Assembly (NCBI GenBank): GCA_011799875.1
Contig: CM022302.1
Location: 199,188,086-199,252,085, forward strand
Direction of reading: 5' to 3'
DNA from: Thinopyrum elongatum
Taxonomy: Eukaryota > Streptophyta > Magnoliopsida > Poales > Poaceae
DNA: 64,000 nucleotides
Part shown: positions 1 through 12,862 of the stretch, piece after piece
Layout: the number at the start of each line of letters is the position of its first letter
How positions within the stretch are numbered: position 1 is the first letter of the stretch
Notes under the pieces: generated by a model
What the model was told of the DNA's origin: nothing
Seen by the model: only the letters and a program-made list of their open reading frames with translations
The model's database searches: none
Translations under genes and position numbers: made by a program

Positions 1-240
1 ATTGTTTTGACAAAGTGTTGTCATTTGAGATGCTTTATTATTGCTCGCTAGTTGTTTATGCCATTGATATGAGTGAATATAATTTTTAAGAGTTATTGTT
101 GGCATGGTTAGTCATGATCTTTGCTGAAAACCTGGGTGCTACTTAAGCTTATTTATGTAAACAGGAGCAAAAGAGTTCGTAAAAGTTTTTCTTTTTCACT
201 TTCAGTTTATCAACTGAATTGCTTGAGGACAAGAAAAGGT

Positions 241-256
241 TTAAGCTTGGGGGAGT
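241..256 (+). other. Polypurine tract of Ret-A
   Basis: TTAAGCTTGGGGGAGT lies directly against the LTR start at 257. This is the position and composition of the primer for plus-strand DNA synthesis. The same AAGCTTGGGG core occurs at the 3' LTR boundaries of Ret-B, Ret-C, Ret-D and Ret-G. Confidence 0.75.
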
Positions 257-1389
257 TGATACATCTCCATCGTATCTACTTTTCCTAACGCTTTTCCTCT
301 TGTTTTGGACTCTAATTTGCATGATTTGAATGAAACTAACCCGGGCTGACGTTGTTTTCAGCAGAACTACCATGGTGTTATTTTTGTGTAGAAATAAAAA
401 GTTCTCGGAATGGAACGAAACTTTTTGGAGATTTTTTATGGAATAAAAGAAAAATACTGGAGCCAAGAACCACTGGAGGGGGGGCCCCTAGGTGAGCACA
501 ACCCACCAGGGTGCGCCCCCCCTCCTGGCGCGCCCAGGTGGGTTGTCCCCACCTGGTGGCCCCACTGACCCTATCTCCAACGCTATAAATTCACATTTTC
601 AGAGAAAAAATAAGAGAGGAAGAATTATCATGTTTCACGAGACGGAGCCGCCGCCGCCTCCTGTTTTTCACCGGGAGGCCAGATCTGGAGTCGGTTTGGG
701 GCTCCGGAGAGGGGGATCTTCGATCTTCGTCATCACCAACCCTTCTCCCTCACCAATTCCATGATGCTCCCCACCGGGAGTGAGTAATTCCTTCGTAGGC
801 TCACTGGTCGGTGAGGAGTTGGATAAGATTCATCACGTAATTGAGTTAGTTTTGTTAGGGCTTGATCCCTAGTATCCATTATGTTCTGAGATTGATGTTG
901 CTATGACTTTGCCATGCTTAATGCTTGTCACTTTGGGCCCGGGTGCCATGATTTTAGATCTGAACCATTTATGTTATCACCATTATATCTATGTTCTAGA
1001 TCCGATCTTGCAAGTTATAGTCACCTATTACGTGTTATGATCCGCAAACCCCGGAGTGACAGTATTCGGGATACTTTCCGGTGATGACCGTAATTTGAGG
1101 AGTTCATGTATTCACTATGTGTTAATGCTTTGTTCCGGTTCTCTATTAAAAGGAGGCCTTAATATCCCATAGTTTCCTTATGGACCCCGCTGCCACGGGA
1201 GGGTAGGACAAAAGATGTCATGCAAGTTCTTTCCATAAGCACGTATGACTATTTACGGAATACATGCCTACATTATGTTTATGAACTGGAGCTAGTGCCG
1301 TATCGCCCTAGGTTATGACTATTATATGATGAATGTCATCCAACGAATTCACCGATCCAATGCCTACGATTTTCTCTCATATTGTTCCT

Positions 1390-1505
1390 GCTAAGTTACT
1401 ACTGCTACTGTTACTATTGCACCTGCTACAAAATCATTGCTATTGCTGTTACCGTTACTATTACTGTTGCTACTACTATCAAAACTATCATACTACTTTG
1501 CTACT
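1390..1505 (+). repeat. Degenerate CTR/YTA trinucleotide repeat in the Ret-A LTR
   Basis: A run of CTA, CTG, TTA and TTG triplets (for example CTACTGCTACTGTTACTATTG) sits in the 3' third of the LTR. It creates a spurious Leu/Tyr/His-rich open frame at 1333-1551. Confidence 0.7.
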
Positions 1506-1670
1506 GATCACTTTGCTGCAGATAATTAATCTCCAGGTGTGGTTGAATTGACAACTCAGCTGCTAATACTTGCAAATATTCTTTGGCTCCCCTTGTGTCG
1601 AATCAATAAATTTGGGTTGAATACTCTACCCTCGAAAACTGTTGCGATCCCCTATACTTGTGGGTTTTTA

Positions 1671-2720
1671 GGAATCAACCACAGAGTGGCTCTACATCAA
1701 CCTTGCAATGATGTGTGAGTAGTTTACCACAGACCTACGGGTCCATAGTTAGTAGTTAGATGGCTTCTTCTCTCTCTTTGATCTTCAATACAATGTTCTC
1801 CTCGATGTTCTTAGAGATCTATTCGATGTAATCACTTTTTGCGGTGTGTTTGTTGGGATCCAATTAATTGTGAGTTTATGACCAGATTATCCATGAATAT
1901 TATTTGAGTCTTCTCGGAACTCTTTTATGCATGATTATTATAGCTTTGTATTTCTTTTCGATCTATTGATTTGGTTTGGCCAACTAGATTGATTTTTTCT
2001 TGAAATGGGAGAGGTGCTTTGTGATGGGTTCGATCTTGTGGTGCTCAATCCCAGTGACAGAAAGGGACATGACACGTATTTATATCATTGCCATTAAAGA
2101 TTAAAAAAAGGGGTTTATTCATGCGTGGGTTTATTTTGTCTACATCATGCCATCTTGCTTAAGGCGCTACTCCGTTCTTTATGAACTTAATACTCTAGAT
2201 GCATGCTGGATGGGTGGAGTAATAGTAGTAGATGCAGGCAGGAGTTTGTCTATTTGTCTCGGATGTGATGCCTATATGCATGATCATTACCTTGGATATC
2301 GTCATGATTATTCGATTTTCTATCAATTGCCCAATAGTAATTTGTTTACTCATCGTATGCTATTTTTAAGAGAGAAGCCTCTAGTGAAAACTATGGCCCC
2401 CGGATCTACTTTTATCATATATTAAGATCCAAAAATACATTGCTGCAATTTTACTTTACTTTATTTTATTTTGTGTTCTATTATCTATCTATCACTACAA
2501 AATTTAATCTTTGCAATTAACCGTCGAGGGATTGACAACCCCTTGTTCGCGTTGGGTGCAAGTATTTGTTATTTTGTGTGTAGGTACTACTAACGAGGTG
2601 TTGCTTGGTTCTCCTACTGGATTGATAACCTTGGTTCTTACCTGAGGGAAATACTTATCTCTACCGTACTGCATCATCCTCTCCTCTTCAGGAAAATCCC
2701 AACACAGCTCACAAGTAGCA
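1671..2720 (+). repeat. 5' LTR remnant of Ret-B
   Basis: This aligns with the second part of the 3' LTR (14487-15553): both begin around CTCTACATCAACCTTGC and end at AAGTAGCA. The missing first third lies on the other side of Ret-A, outside the window. The frame at 2147-2425 is an LTR shadow that recurs in the other LTR copies and is not a gene. Confidence 0.8.
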
Positions 2721-2731
2721 GGAAGAATTTC

Positions 2732-2749
2732 TGGCGCCGTTGCCGGGGA
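2732..2749 (+). other. Primer binding site of Ret-B (tRNA-Asp type)
   Basis: TGGCGCCGTTGCCGGGGA lies 12 bases after the LTR end. From memory of the plant tRNA-Asp sequence, it is complementary to the 3' end including CCA. The same 18-mer is intact in Ret-D, has one change in Ret-G and is decayed in Ret-C. Confidence 0.75.
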
Positions 2750-2926
2750 GAAATCATCAACATCTATCAAGTACCTACGCATAAACTTTCATCTCCTTGC
2801 ATTTACATTATTTGCCATTTGCCTCTCGTTTTCATCTCCCCACTTCTAAATACAAAAGTATTTTTTGTTTGCCTTTTTTTCGCGCTTGCCTTTTTGTTTG
2901 CTTGTTATCTTGTTTGCCTAGTCGCA

Positions 2927-4388
2927 ATGTCTCAAGTAAATACAAAATTGTGTGATTTTTCCAATACTAATAATAATGATTTTATTAGTACTCCGATTGC
3001 TCCTCCCGTCATGATATTAATGCTGCTTTATTAAATCTTGTTATTGAAAGAACAATTTTCTGGTAGTCCTAATGAAGATGCTGCATCCCATCTTAACACT
3101 TTCGTTGAATTGTGTGATATGCAAAAGAAAAAAGATATGGATAATGATATTGTCAAATTAAAATTATTCCCGTTCTAATTACGAGCTCGTGCTAAAACTT
3201 GGTTTTCATCTTTGCCATGAAATAGTATTGATTCTTGGGATAGGTGTAAAGATGCTTTTATTGCCAAGTATATTCCTCCCGCGAAAATTATCTCTCTTAG
3301 AAATCAAATTATGAATTTTAAGCAACTTGAGCATGAACATGTTTCCCAATCTTGGGAGAGGATGAAATTAATGTTAAGAAATTGCCCTACTCATGGTTTA
3401 AGTTTGTGGATGATCATACAAAAAATTGATGCGGGATTGAATTTTGTTTCTAGAAATCTTTTAGAGTCCACTGCGGGTGGTACTTTTATGGAAATTACAT
3501 TAAGAGAAGCTACTAAATTGCTTGATAATCTTATGGCCAAATTATTCACAATGGCATACCGAAAGAACTCCTACTAGTAAAAAGGTGAATTCTGTTGAAG
3601 AAATTAGTACTTTGAGTGATAAAGTAGATGCGCTTATGAAAATGGTTGCTAGTAAAAATGCTCATATTGATCCTCATGATGTGCCATTGTCTACTTTGAT
3701 TGAGCAAAATAATGACCCCGTAGAGGTGAATTTTGTCTCTCGAAACAATTTCAATAGTAATGCTTACAGAGGTAATTTTAATCCTAGGTCATTTCCTGGA
3801 AATTCCTCTCATAATTATGGCAATTCCTATGGAAATTCTTATTATAATAATAATAGGACGCCCTCTGATCTTGAAAGTAATATTAAAAAAATTATTAATG
3901 CTCAAAAAGTTTTCAATACTACGACAGAAGAAAAATTGAGTAAACTTGATGATATGTCTAGGAGTATGGATAGAATCGTTCATGATGTGGAAAATCTTAA
4001 AACTAAAATTTTGCCACCCAAGCTTGATATTAATAAATCAATTAAAGCTCTTTATGTCTCCATGTATGAGAGTAAAGAAAGAACTGCTAGGTTGAGGGCT
4101 AAGCGAGAATTCTTAGAAAACATGATTCCACCCGGTTTTTATCGTAGTAATGATGAAGATATTAAAATGATTGGTGTTACACCCATTGAATCTTTGTTTA
4201 ATGACATTAAACTTGATAAAAAGGATACTGAAGAAGAGTCAACTTTAGCTAGAAGGCGTCCCCATAATTCGAAGGGTGAAAATCTTAACGAAAAAATTGA
4301 TAAAAGTGGGTTTGGAGAGGTAAATTTTTTAAATAGCGACGTGCCCACTCTTTTGGATTTCAAGGACTTTAATTTGTTCTTTAATTAA
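2927..4388 (+). pseudogene. Ret-B gag, frameshifted
   Basis: This would encode the structural Gag protein that packages the element RNA. Reading starts at ATG 2927 (MSQVNTK...). The frame then breaks near 3010-3060, has stops near 3075, 3178 and 3220, and shifts again near 3540. The recognisable Gag core is the WDRCKDAFIAKY / FKQLEHEHVSQSWERMK segment (about 3238-3360), typical of the retrotransposon gag domain, followed by the LMAKLF region. The C-terminal half (3522-4388) is open: it has an Asn/Tyr/Gly-rich stretch, a helical segment and a tail with KSGFGEVNFL...PTLLDF that recurs in the unknown ORF of Ret-C and Ret-D. No CCHC zinc knuckle is visible. The decay rules out a working protein. 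Confidence 0.75.
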
Positions 4389-4410
4389 GTGTATTTTATT
4401 GTTGCAATCC

Positions 4411-4992
4411 ATGTTAAATTCACCCAATGCTTATGAACAAAATAAGGCTTTTACTAAACATATTGTAGAAGTGATGATGAAAGCTTTAGAAGAAAAGCTA
4501 GAATTGGAGGTTTCAATACCTAGGAAATTATATGATGAGTGGGAACCCAACATTAAAGTTAAAATTAAAAATTATGAGTGCAATGCTTTATGTGATTTGG
4601 GTGCTAGCGTTTCCACAATACAAAAATCTCTATGTGATGTGCTAGGTTTTACCAATATGGATGAATGTTCTCTTAATTTGCACTTAGCGGATTCTACTAT
4701 TAAGAAACCTCTGGGTAGAATAAATGATGTTCTTATTCTTTTAAATAGTAATTATGTACCCGTTGATTTCATTGTGCTTGATATTCATTGCAATCCATCT
4801 TGTCCCATAATACTTGGTAGGCCTTTCCTACGAACCATAGGTGCTGTTATTGATATGAAAGATGGAAATATAAAATTTCAATTTCCGTTAAAGAAGGGTA
4901 TGGAACACTTGCCTAGAAAGAGAATTAATCCACCATATGAATCTATTATGAGGGCCACCTATAGAATTAATTTGAAGGATGACAACACTTGA
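4411..4992 (+). CDS. Ret-B retroviral-type aspartic protease domain
   Basis: An open frame of 193 codons from the first ATG, starting 22 bases after the gag stop. The core is ECNALCDLGASVSTI (about 4577-4620), where DLGAS takes the place of the catalytic DTG/DSG triad, as is common in Athila-lineage proteases. It is followed by a hydrophobic VLILLN strand and the flap-side motif PIILGRPFLRTIGAVIDM (about 4805-4860). The family role is cleavage of the Gag-Pol polyprotein in the virus-like particle. The frame ends at 4992 (...KDDNT stop), where the RT linker would begin in an autonomous relative. No RT, RNase H or integrase follows, so protease is the last enzyme encoded. An intact frame next to a ruined gag may reflect chance or younger shared ancestry. 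Activity cannot be judged. Confidence 0.7.
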   Translation: MLNSPNAYEQNKAFTKHIVEVMMKALEEKLELEVSIPRKLYDEWEPNIKVKIKNYECNALCDLGASVSTIQKSLCDVLGFTNMDECSLNLHLADSTIKKPLGRINDVLILLNSNYVPVDFIVLDIHCNPSCPIILGRPFLRTIGAVIDMKDGNIKFQFPLKKGMEHLPRKRINPPYESIMRATYRINLKDDNT

Positions 4993-7375
4993 AACTATGC
5001 ATTACGCCTAGCTGGGGGCGTAAAACAATAGCGCTAGTTGGGAGGCAACCCAATAGTTATCTTAATTTTCTTCTTTATTTTTCTGTTTTTTGTTTGCACA
5101 CAGTTATGCTACTGTTATGGTTGTGTTTTTGTGTTTTAATTAGTGTTTGTGCCAAGTAAATCCTTTGGGATGATTTGGATGATAGTTGCTTTGATTCTGT
5201 GCAAAACAGAAACTTTTGCGTCCAATAAAATAATTGTTAGAATTTGCTGGAGAATGATAAAATTCTGATTTTTTTACACATGATTTATATACAAATTTAC
5301 CACTTTTTCCTAATTTCTCAGAATTTTTGGAGTTACATAAGTATAGTTATTGTTCGAATTACTACAGACTATTCTGTTTTTGACAGATTCTGTTTTCATT
5401 GCGTTGTTCGCTTATTTTGATGAATCTATGGATTGCATCGGGGGGTATAAGCCATGGTGAAGTTAGAATACAATAGGTATAATGCAATAATAAAATATGA
5501 ATGGGTTTACAATAGTACCTAAAGTAGTGATTTGCTTTATTATACTAACGGATCTCACGAAGGTCTTGTTGAGTTTTGTGTGCTGAAGTTTTCAAGTTTT
5601 GAGTGAGACCACGATGGATGAAGGAATAAGGAGTGGCAAGAGCCTAAGCTTGGGGTTGACCGAGGCAAAACAAGGTAATATTCAAGGACTCCTAAGAAAC
5701 TAAGCTTGGGGGTGCCCCGGAAGGCATCCCCTCTTTCTTCTACCGACCATCGGTAATATTACTTGGAGCTATATTTTTTTCATCACATGATATGAGTTTT
5801 GCTTGGAGTGTCGTGTATTATATGAGTCTTTGTTTGCATTTAGTTTGTCACAATCATCCTTGCTGGACACACCCATTTGAGAGGGACACACATTTTTCAT
5901 GATTTATTAGAATACTCTCTGTGCTTCACTTATATCTTTTGAGCTAGGCAGTTACTCTAGTGCTTCACTTATAACTTTTAGAGCATGACGGTGATTATAT
6001 TTTGAAGAAATAGATGAACTCTCATGCTTCAATTATATTATTTTGATAGTTGACAATAGTAATGGGAATATGCACAAGATATGAATTTGGTCCTAATGTG
6101 ATGGATATTCAAGAGGGATATAATAAAAACTTTCATGTAGATAACTGGATATGATAAGCTTGATTCCTGCAATAGTTTTGTGATATGGAGATGACAATAT
6201 GTGAGTTATGCTAGTGAGTAATTGTGATTTAGTAAGAATATTGGTGTTAAGGTTTGTGATTCCCTATGCATGCACATAAAGTCAATAGTTATGCAACGAA
6301 GTTATATCCTACTTATGGTGCATTATTCAGTGTTAGTTATTCTCAATACATGTTTATGACCATTTTCGTTTTCTGGTTGGTTGCTTCTCAATCTATTTGC
6401 TAGCCTTCATTTGTACTAAGTGGTAATGCTGCTTGTGCATCCAATTCCTTAAACCCAAAGTTGTGCCAAATGAGTCCACTATACCTACCTATATGCGGTA
6501 TTTACATGCCGTTCCAAGTAAATTTGCATGTGCCAACTCTAATCATTCAAAAAACTATCCGTATTGTCTGCCCGTACTACTCATGAAGCGACAGGGGGTG
6601 GTCAATATCTTTCATGCTAGATGGGTTATTCTCAAGATGAGTGTTTATTCACTTGTCATTGCATGAAAAAGTGGCAGGTAATAGGGATGTCCAGTCCCGA
6701 AATGAATTAAAAGAAAAAAAAATAAACTTCCCCATGGAAAGTTGAAAGTTTGGAAGGAACCCGTGGATACAACTAGCCATGGATTGTGAAAGAATGGTGG
6801 AGGGGGAGTAAACTTTATTTTCTGTTTGGGAACTGCCTATAATGTGTCTAGCATGGGAGATATTGGAAACTTTCGGTCGTGACGTTGACACGAAAAGCAT
6901 GCCTCTCAAAAATAGTTTTATTTCTGTTTTAAAATTTGAGCTCTGGCACCTCTACAAATCTTTGCTTTCCTCTGTGAAGGGCATATCTATTTTAATATGC
7001 ATATTTATTTTTATTTTGAGTCTCCATCTTCTCTTATAAAGCACCAACCGAAGAGCACTATTGTCACACTTGTGCATTGGGTGTAGTTAATGTTGAGTGT
7101 GTTTCATGAATGGATCAATGACTGAGCATAATGGGCTAGGGATAACTTTATTTAGCGTTGATATTTCAAAATACATGATTGTTTGTTAGTATGCTTGAGT
7201 ATTTATATCTTCATGTCAAACTATAGACTATTGCTTTGAATCACTCGAATCCAAATATTCATGCCACAAAAGAAAATATTATATGATGAATATGATAGGT
7301 AGCATTCCACATCAAAAATTCTGTTTTAATCATTTACCTACCCGAGAACAAGCAGGAATTAAGCTTGGGGATGCT
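4993..7375 (+). other. Ret-B non-coding 3' internal region
   Basis: About 2.4 kb without a credible gene. It opens with GTTGGGAGGCAACCCAA (5037-5053), also present after the unrelated ORFs of Ret-D (18413) and, inverted, Ret-C. It holds two internal AAGCTTGGGG tracts (5645 and 5701), the second forming a hairpin, and ends in the real polypurine tract (about 7360-7375). The frames at 6433-6666, 6649-6909 and 6842-7039 are short and find no counterpart conserved as protein in the related elements. Confidence 0.7.
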
Positions 7376-7855
7376 TGATACGTCTCCAACGTATCTATAA
7401 TTTTTGATTATTCCATGCTATTATCGTATCAATCTTGGATGTTTTATATGCATTTACAAGAAATTATATATATCATTTTTGGGACTAACCTATTAACTTA
7501 TTGCCCAACGCCAGTTGCAGTTTTTTGGCTGTTTTTGGTTTTCCAGAATATCAGTACCAAACAAAGTCCAAATGCCACGAAACTTTTTGGAGATTTTTTC
7601 TGGACAAAAGAGATCCTGGAAGCTTTGGGAGAGGGCCAGAAGATGAAGGAGGAAACCACGAGGCACCAGGGCACGCCCTGGTGGCTCATGGGGCCCATGT
7701 TCACCCTTTTAACCTAGTTCAGCCTCTATAAATTCTCTAAAATTGGGAAACCAATAGAGAGCCACCCGAAATACTTTTTTCGCAGCCGCAAGCTTCTGTT
7801 CTTGAGAGATCCCATCTGGAGGCCTTTTCCAGCACTCTGCCGGAGGGGGAACCAA
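7376..7855 (+). repeat. 3' LTR of Ret-B, first part
   Basis: Starts TGATACGTCTCCAACGTATC directly after the purine tract. It contains a CACCAGGGCACGCCCTGGTGG palindrome-type block (about 7660) and a TATA-like box CTATAAATT (about 7725). It is interrupted at 7855 by Ret-C and resumes at 14487. Confidence 0.85.
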
Positions 7856-9446
7856 TGACGTGGCTTGAATCTGTGTTGGTATTTCCCCAAAGAGGAAGGG
7901 ATGATGCAGCACAGCTATGGCAAGTATTTCCCTCAGTTATGAAACCAAGGTTACCAATCCAGTAGGAGAAACAAGCAACACTATGTAAACGGTACCGGCA
8001 CACAAAGAACAAATACTTGCAACCCAACGCGTAAGAGGGGTTGTCAATCCCTCCACAGTAAAAAGATAGATTCAATTGTATGAGATTGGATAAATAGATC
8101 TAGCAAAAACACAAAATAAAATAAGTTAGGAAAAAGTGCAGCAAGGTATTTTTGGGTTTTCGAATAATAGATTTGAAAACAGTATGATAAAAGATAGACC
8201 CAGGGGTCGTAGATTTCACTAGTGGCTTCTCTCGAGAAAATAGCATACGGTGGGTAAACAAATTACTGTTGGGCAATTGATAGAAGAGCAAATAATTATG
8301 ACGATATCCAAGGCAATGATCATGCATATAGGCATCACGTCCAAGATTAGTAGACCGACTCCTGCCTGCATCTACTACTATTACTCCACACATCGACCGC
8401 TATCCAACATGCATCTAGTGTATTAAGTTCATGGAGAAATGGAGTAATGCAATAAGAATGATGACATGATGTAGACAAGATCTATTCATGTAGGAATAGA
8501 CCCCATGTTTTTATTCTTAATAGCAACGATACATACGTGCCTCGCTACCGCTTCTGTCACTGGGTGAGGACACCGCAAGATCGAACCCATCACAAAGCAC
8601 CTCTTCCCATTGCAAGAAAAATCAATCTAGTTGGCCAAACCAAACCAAAGTTTCGGAGAAGAAATACGAGGCTATAAATAATCATGCATATAAGAGATCA
8701 AAGAAGACTCAAATAATATTCATGGATATAGATCTGATCATAAACTCGCAATTCATCAGATCCCAACAAACACACCGCAAAAAGTCATTACATCAAATTG
8801 ATCTCCAAGAACATCGAGGAGAACATTGTATTGAGAATCAAAAAGAGAGAAGAAGCCATCTAGCTACTGCCTACGGACCCGTAGGTCTATGGTGAACTAC
8901 TCGCGCATCATCGGAGGAGCACCAATGAGGATGATGAACCCCTCTGTGATCGTGTTCCCCTCCGACAGACTGCCGGAATAGGGCTCTAGATTGGATGTCG
9001 TGGTTCTGGAACTTACGGCGGATGGAATTGTGTTTCGTCGACTCCCCTAGGGTTTCTGGAATATCTGAGAATTTATAGAGCTGAGAGGCGGTGGAGGAGA
9101 CTCCCATGGGCCCCACCACCTACCTGGGCACGCTAGGGGCCTCTGGCGCGCCCTGGTGGGTTCTGGGCCCCATGGGCATCCCCTCTGGTGCTTCCTTAGC
9201 TCCCAAGTTGTCTTCTAGTCCAAAAAAAATCTCCAAAAAGTTTTGATGCGTTTGTACTTCGTTTGATAGGTATATTTTGCAAAGTAAAAAACAAGCAAAA
9301 AACAGCAACTGGCACTGGGCACTATGTCAATAGGTTAGTCCCAAAAAATGATATAAAGTTGCTATAAAATGAATATAAAACATCCAAGAATGATAATATA
9401 ACAGCATGGAACAATAAAAAATTATAGATACGTTGGAGACGTATTA
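7856..9446 (-). repeat. 3' LTR of Ret-C
   Basis: Matches 12891-14481 along its length. A polypurine tract in minus orientation (about 9447-9461) adjoins it. The minus-strand TATA-like box is near 9075. Confidence 0.85.
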
Positions 9447-11800
9447 GCATCCCCAAGCTTAATTCCTGCTCATCCTCTAGTAGGTAAATGATAAAAACAG
9501 AATTTTTGATGTGGAATGCTGCCTAACATGTTCATCACATATTCTTTTCTTTTGTAGCATGGACATTTGGACTTTTAGATGGTTCAAAGCAATAGTCTAT
9601 AATTGACATGAAGACTTCAATACTCAAGCATATCAACAAGCAACCATGTATTTCAAAATATCAACACTAAAGAAAGCTATCCCTAGCCCATCATGCTCAA
9701 TCATTGATCCATTCATGAAACATACTCGAATATTAGCTACATCCAATGCACAAGTGATCATAGTGCTCCCTAGTTGGTGCTTTTGAGAGGCATACTTTTC
9801 CCGTCAACGAAAACGATCGAGTAGTTCCCAATACTTTCCATGCTAGATACATCATAGGAGGTTCCCAAAGATAAAATAAAGTTTATTCCTTTTTCCACCA
9901 TTCTTTCACAATCTCTGGCTAGCCGTGTCCATGGGTGCCTTCAATACCAACACTTTCCAAGGAATTTATTATTTGACAACATAAAGTAAATTTCTTTTTC
10001 ATTTCGGGACTGGGCATCCCTATTATCGCCACACTCTCGTGCAATGACAAGTGAATAAACACTCATCTTGAGAATAACACATCTAGCATGGAAAAATATT
10101 GGACACCCCCTGTCGCTTCATGAGCAGTATGGGCACACAAAAAAGAAATTCATTTTGAAAATTAGAGTTGGCACATACAAATTTACTTAGAACGGCACGG
10201 AAATACCGCATATAGGTAGGTATGGTGGACTCATATGGCAAAACTTGGTTTAAGGATTTTGGATGCACAAGTAGTATTCCTACTTAGTACAAGTGGAGGC
10301 TAGCAAAAATATTGAGAAGCAACCAACCAAGAAACAAAAATTCTCATAAACGAGCATTAAGCATAACTAACACCGAATAATGCATGACAAGTAGGATGTA
10401 ATTTCATTGCATAACTATTGACTTTCGTGCTTGCATAGGGAATCACAAACCTTAACACCAATATTCTTACTAAAGCATAATTACTCACCAACATGACTCA
10501 CATATTACTATCATCATATCTCAAAACTATTACAAAGAATCAAGTTTATTTTGTCCAATGATCTTCATGAATTTTTTTATTATATCCCTCTTGAATATCT
10601 ATCACTTTGGGACTAGTTTCATATATTGACAAGCTCAAACAAATTTTAGTTAAGAACATGAGCATAAAAAATTTCATCTCTCAAAATAATATAAGTCAAG
10701 CATGAGAGAATTTCTTCAAAAAAATTACTAACTCTCAAATTAATCTAAGTGTAGCATGAGAGTATTTCTTCAAAAATTAAAGCACACTGTGCTCAAAAAG
10801 ATATAAGTGAAGCACTAGAGCAATTCCATATCTCAAAAAATTTAAGTGAAGCACATAGAGCAATTCTAACAAATCATAGCATAATTATGGCTCTCTCAAA
10901 TAGGTGTGTCCAGAAAGGATGATTGCGAAAAACTAAAAATCAAAACAAGCAAAGACTTATATAATACAAGACGCTCCAAGCAAAACTCATGATATGTGAT
11001 GAATAAAAATATAGCTCCAAGTAAAATTACCGATGGTTGTTAGAAGAAAGAGGGGATGCCTTCAGGGGCATCCCCAAGCTTAGTTGCTTGGTTCTCATTG
11101 AATAATACCTTGGGGTGCCATGGGCATCCCCAAGCTTAGGCTCTTTTCACTCCTTATTCCTTCACCCATCATGATCTCACCCAAAACTTGAAAACTTCAA
11201 TCACACAAAACTTAACAAAACCTTCGTGAGATCTGTTAGTATAATAAAGCAAATCACCACTCTAAGTACTGTTGCAAACCCATTCATATTTTATTATAAC
11301 ATTATACCTACTGTATTCCAACTTTACCATGGCTTATACCCCCCGATATAGTCCATAGATTCATCAAAATAACCACACAATGCAACGAAAATAGAATCTT
11401 TCAAAAACAGAACAGTCTGTAGTAATCTGAACTCTAACCATACTTAATTAACTCCAAAAACTCTGAAAAATTAGCAAAACATAGGCGATTTGTATGTCAA
11501 TCTTGTGTAAAAAATTCAGAATTTTTAGATGCTTTTGTGATGTTTTAAAATTCTTCTACTGGATGCAAAAGTTTCTGTTTTTCAACTGGATGAAATCAAC
11601 TATCACCCAACATGATCCCAAAGGCTTTACTTGGCACAAACACTAATTAAAACACAAAACACAATCATAACAGTAGCATAATTGTGCAAACACTCAAGAA
11701 CAGAATGAAAAAGGCAAAAAATAAATTTTATTCATTGGGTTTCCTCCCAACAAGCTCTTTCTTTATAGCCATTAAGATAGGCTTGAGATTTTATTGATGC
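9447..11800 (-). other. Ret-C non-coding 3' internal region
   Basis: About 2.35 kb, homologous to the 3' regions of Ret-B and Ret-D. It holds two internal AAGCTTGGGG-type tracts (about 11072-11082 and 11127-11137, minus strand), the first beside a GGGGATGCC...GGCATCCCC hairpin (11052-11075). Many short A/T-rich repeats carrying AAGTGAAGCA-like words lie at 10740-10860. The small frame at 10083-10268 is not supported. Confidence 0.65.
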
Positions 11801-12642
11801 TCACATGAAAGATAATAATTGAAAGACAAAGAGAGCATCATGAAAGATGTGACAAACACATTTAAGTCTAACTCTCTTCCTATGCATAGGCATTTTATAA
11901 TCCAACAAATTATCAAGACACGAAATATCTAGCATATGCAAGCAAGAAGAAAGAAACAATAATGATCTCAACATAACGAGAGGTAATTTAGTAACATGAA
12001 AATTTCTACAACCATATTCTCCTCTCACATAATAATTACATGTATGATCATAATCAAATTCAATAATATATCTATCATATAAAGTTTTCTCTTCATGATC
12101 CACATGCATACAATTTTTATAATCTTCCAGGATAGTGGGATTAACATCAAATAAAGTCATGACCTCTCCAAGCCCACTTTCATAAGATTGAACACTCTCC
12201 AAATATGTGGGATTATTTTTACCTAAAGTTGACACTCTTCCAAACCCACTTTCAATACTATTGTAAACATTATTATCAATATCATATTCATCATGAGGCT
12301 TAAATAAATTTTCAAGATCATAAGAAGAATCACCCCAATCATGATCATTACAATAAGTAGTGGACATAACAAAATTAGCATCCCCAAGCTTGGGGTTTTG
12401 CATATTATTAGCACAATTGACATTAATAGAATTTATAATAACATCATTGCAATCATGCTTTTCATTCAAGGAGCTATCGTGAACCACTTTATAAATTTCT
12501 TCTTTTAACACTTCATCACAATTTTTAGATTCACGAATCTCAAGCAAAACTTCATAAAGATAATCTAGTGAACTCAATTCACTAGAAAATGGTTCATAAT
12601 AATTGGATCTTTAAAAAAGATAGCAAGTGGACGAGGATCCAT
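11801..12642 (-). pseudogene. Ret-C ORF of unknown function (frameshift near its start)
   Basis: The open part (12577-11801, about 258 codons) encodes a protein clearly related to the 279-residue ORF of Ret-D (17524-18363), roughly three-quarters identical by eye, with length differences in whole codons. The Ret-D start aligns with ATG 12642 here, but one base is missing near 12612, so the first 20 or so codons are out of frame. The protein is acidic and rich in Asp, Asn and Cys in its first two-thirds. It has two copies of an SGFG/SGLG...PT-LE motif and ends in a hydrophobic LLFLSSCLHML segment (possible membrane-associated helix) and a basic PMHRKRVRLKC stretch. It has no enzyme motif I recognise. 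It sits alone between primer site and non-coding 3' region, the place of gag. Confidence 0.65.
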
Positions 12643-12862
12643 ATTGATAGATTTTTAGCAAGCGAAGATGCAAGCAAATAGGAGACACATGGCACACAAG
12701 CAAAGATTGCAAACGAACAAAAAGGCAAACGAAAAAAAAGGTGAATAAAAAGGCAAATTTTTGTGAAGTGGGGGAGATGAAAACGAGAGGCAAATGGAAA
12801 ATAATGTAAATTGCAAGGAGATGAGATTTGTGATTAGGAACCTGATAGATGTTGATTATGTC

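Larger units (their letters stand above)
1..1670 (+). mobile_element. Ret-A: 3' end of a Gypsy LTR retrotransposon (partial)
   Basis: Positions 1-240 are the last internal, non-coding part of an element whose body lies left of the window. A purine-rich tract (241-256) abuts a 3' LTR that starts TGATACATCTCC at 257 and ends near 1670 in the stretch CTATACTTGTGGGTTTTTA, a mutated form of the GGGTTATCA terminus seen in related LTRs. The LTR has a TATA-like box (CTATAAAT, about 583) about 25-90 bp downstream of a GGCGCGCC-rich palindromic block. Downstream of 1670 the sequence is Ret-B 5' LTR, so this copy was inserted into Ret-B. The expected right TSD is GGAAT (1671-1675); its partner is outside the window. 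No coding sequence remains. The LTR resembles the Athila-lineage elements abundant in Triticeae; the family name is not assigned. Confidence 0.75.

Noticed and set aside
6433..7039. Small frames in the Ret-B 3' region as host genes
   Set aside because: The same non-coding sequence recurs in Ret-C and Ret-D with broken frames, so no protein is conserved.
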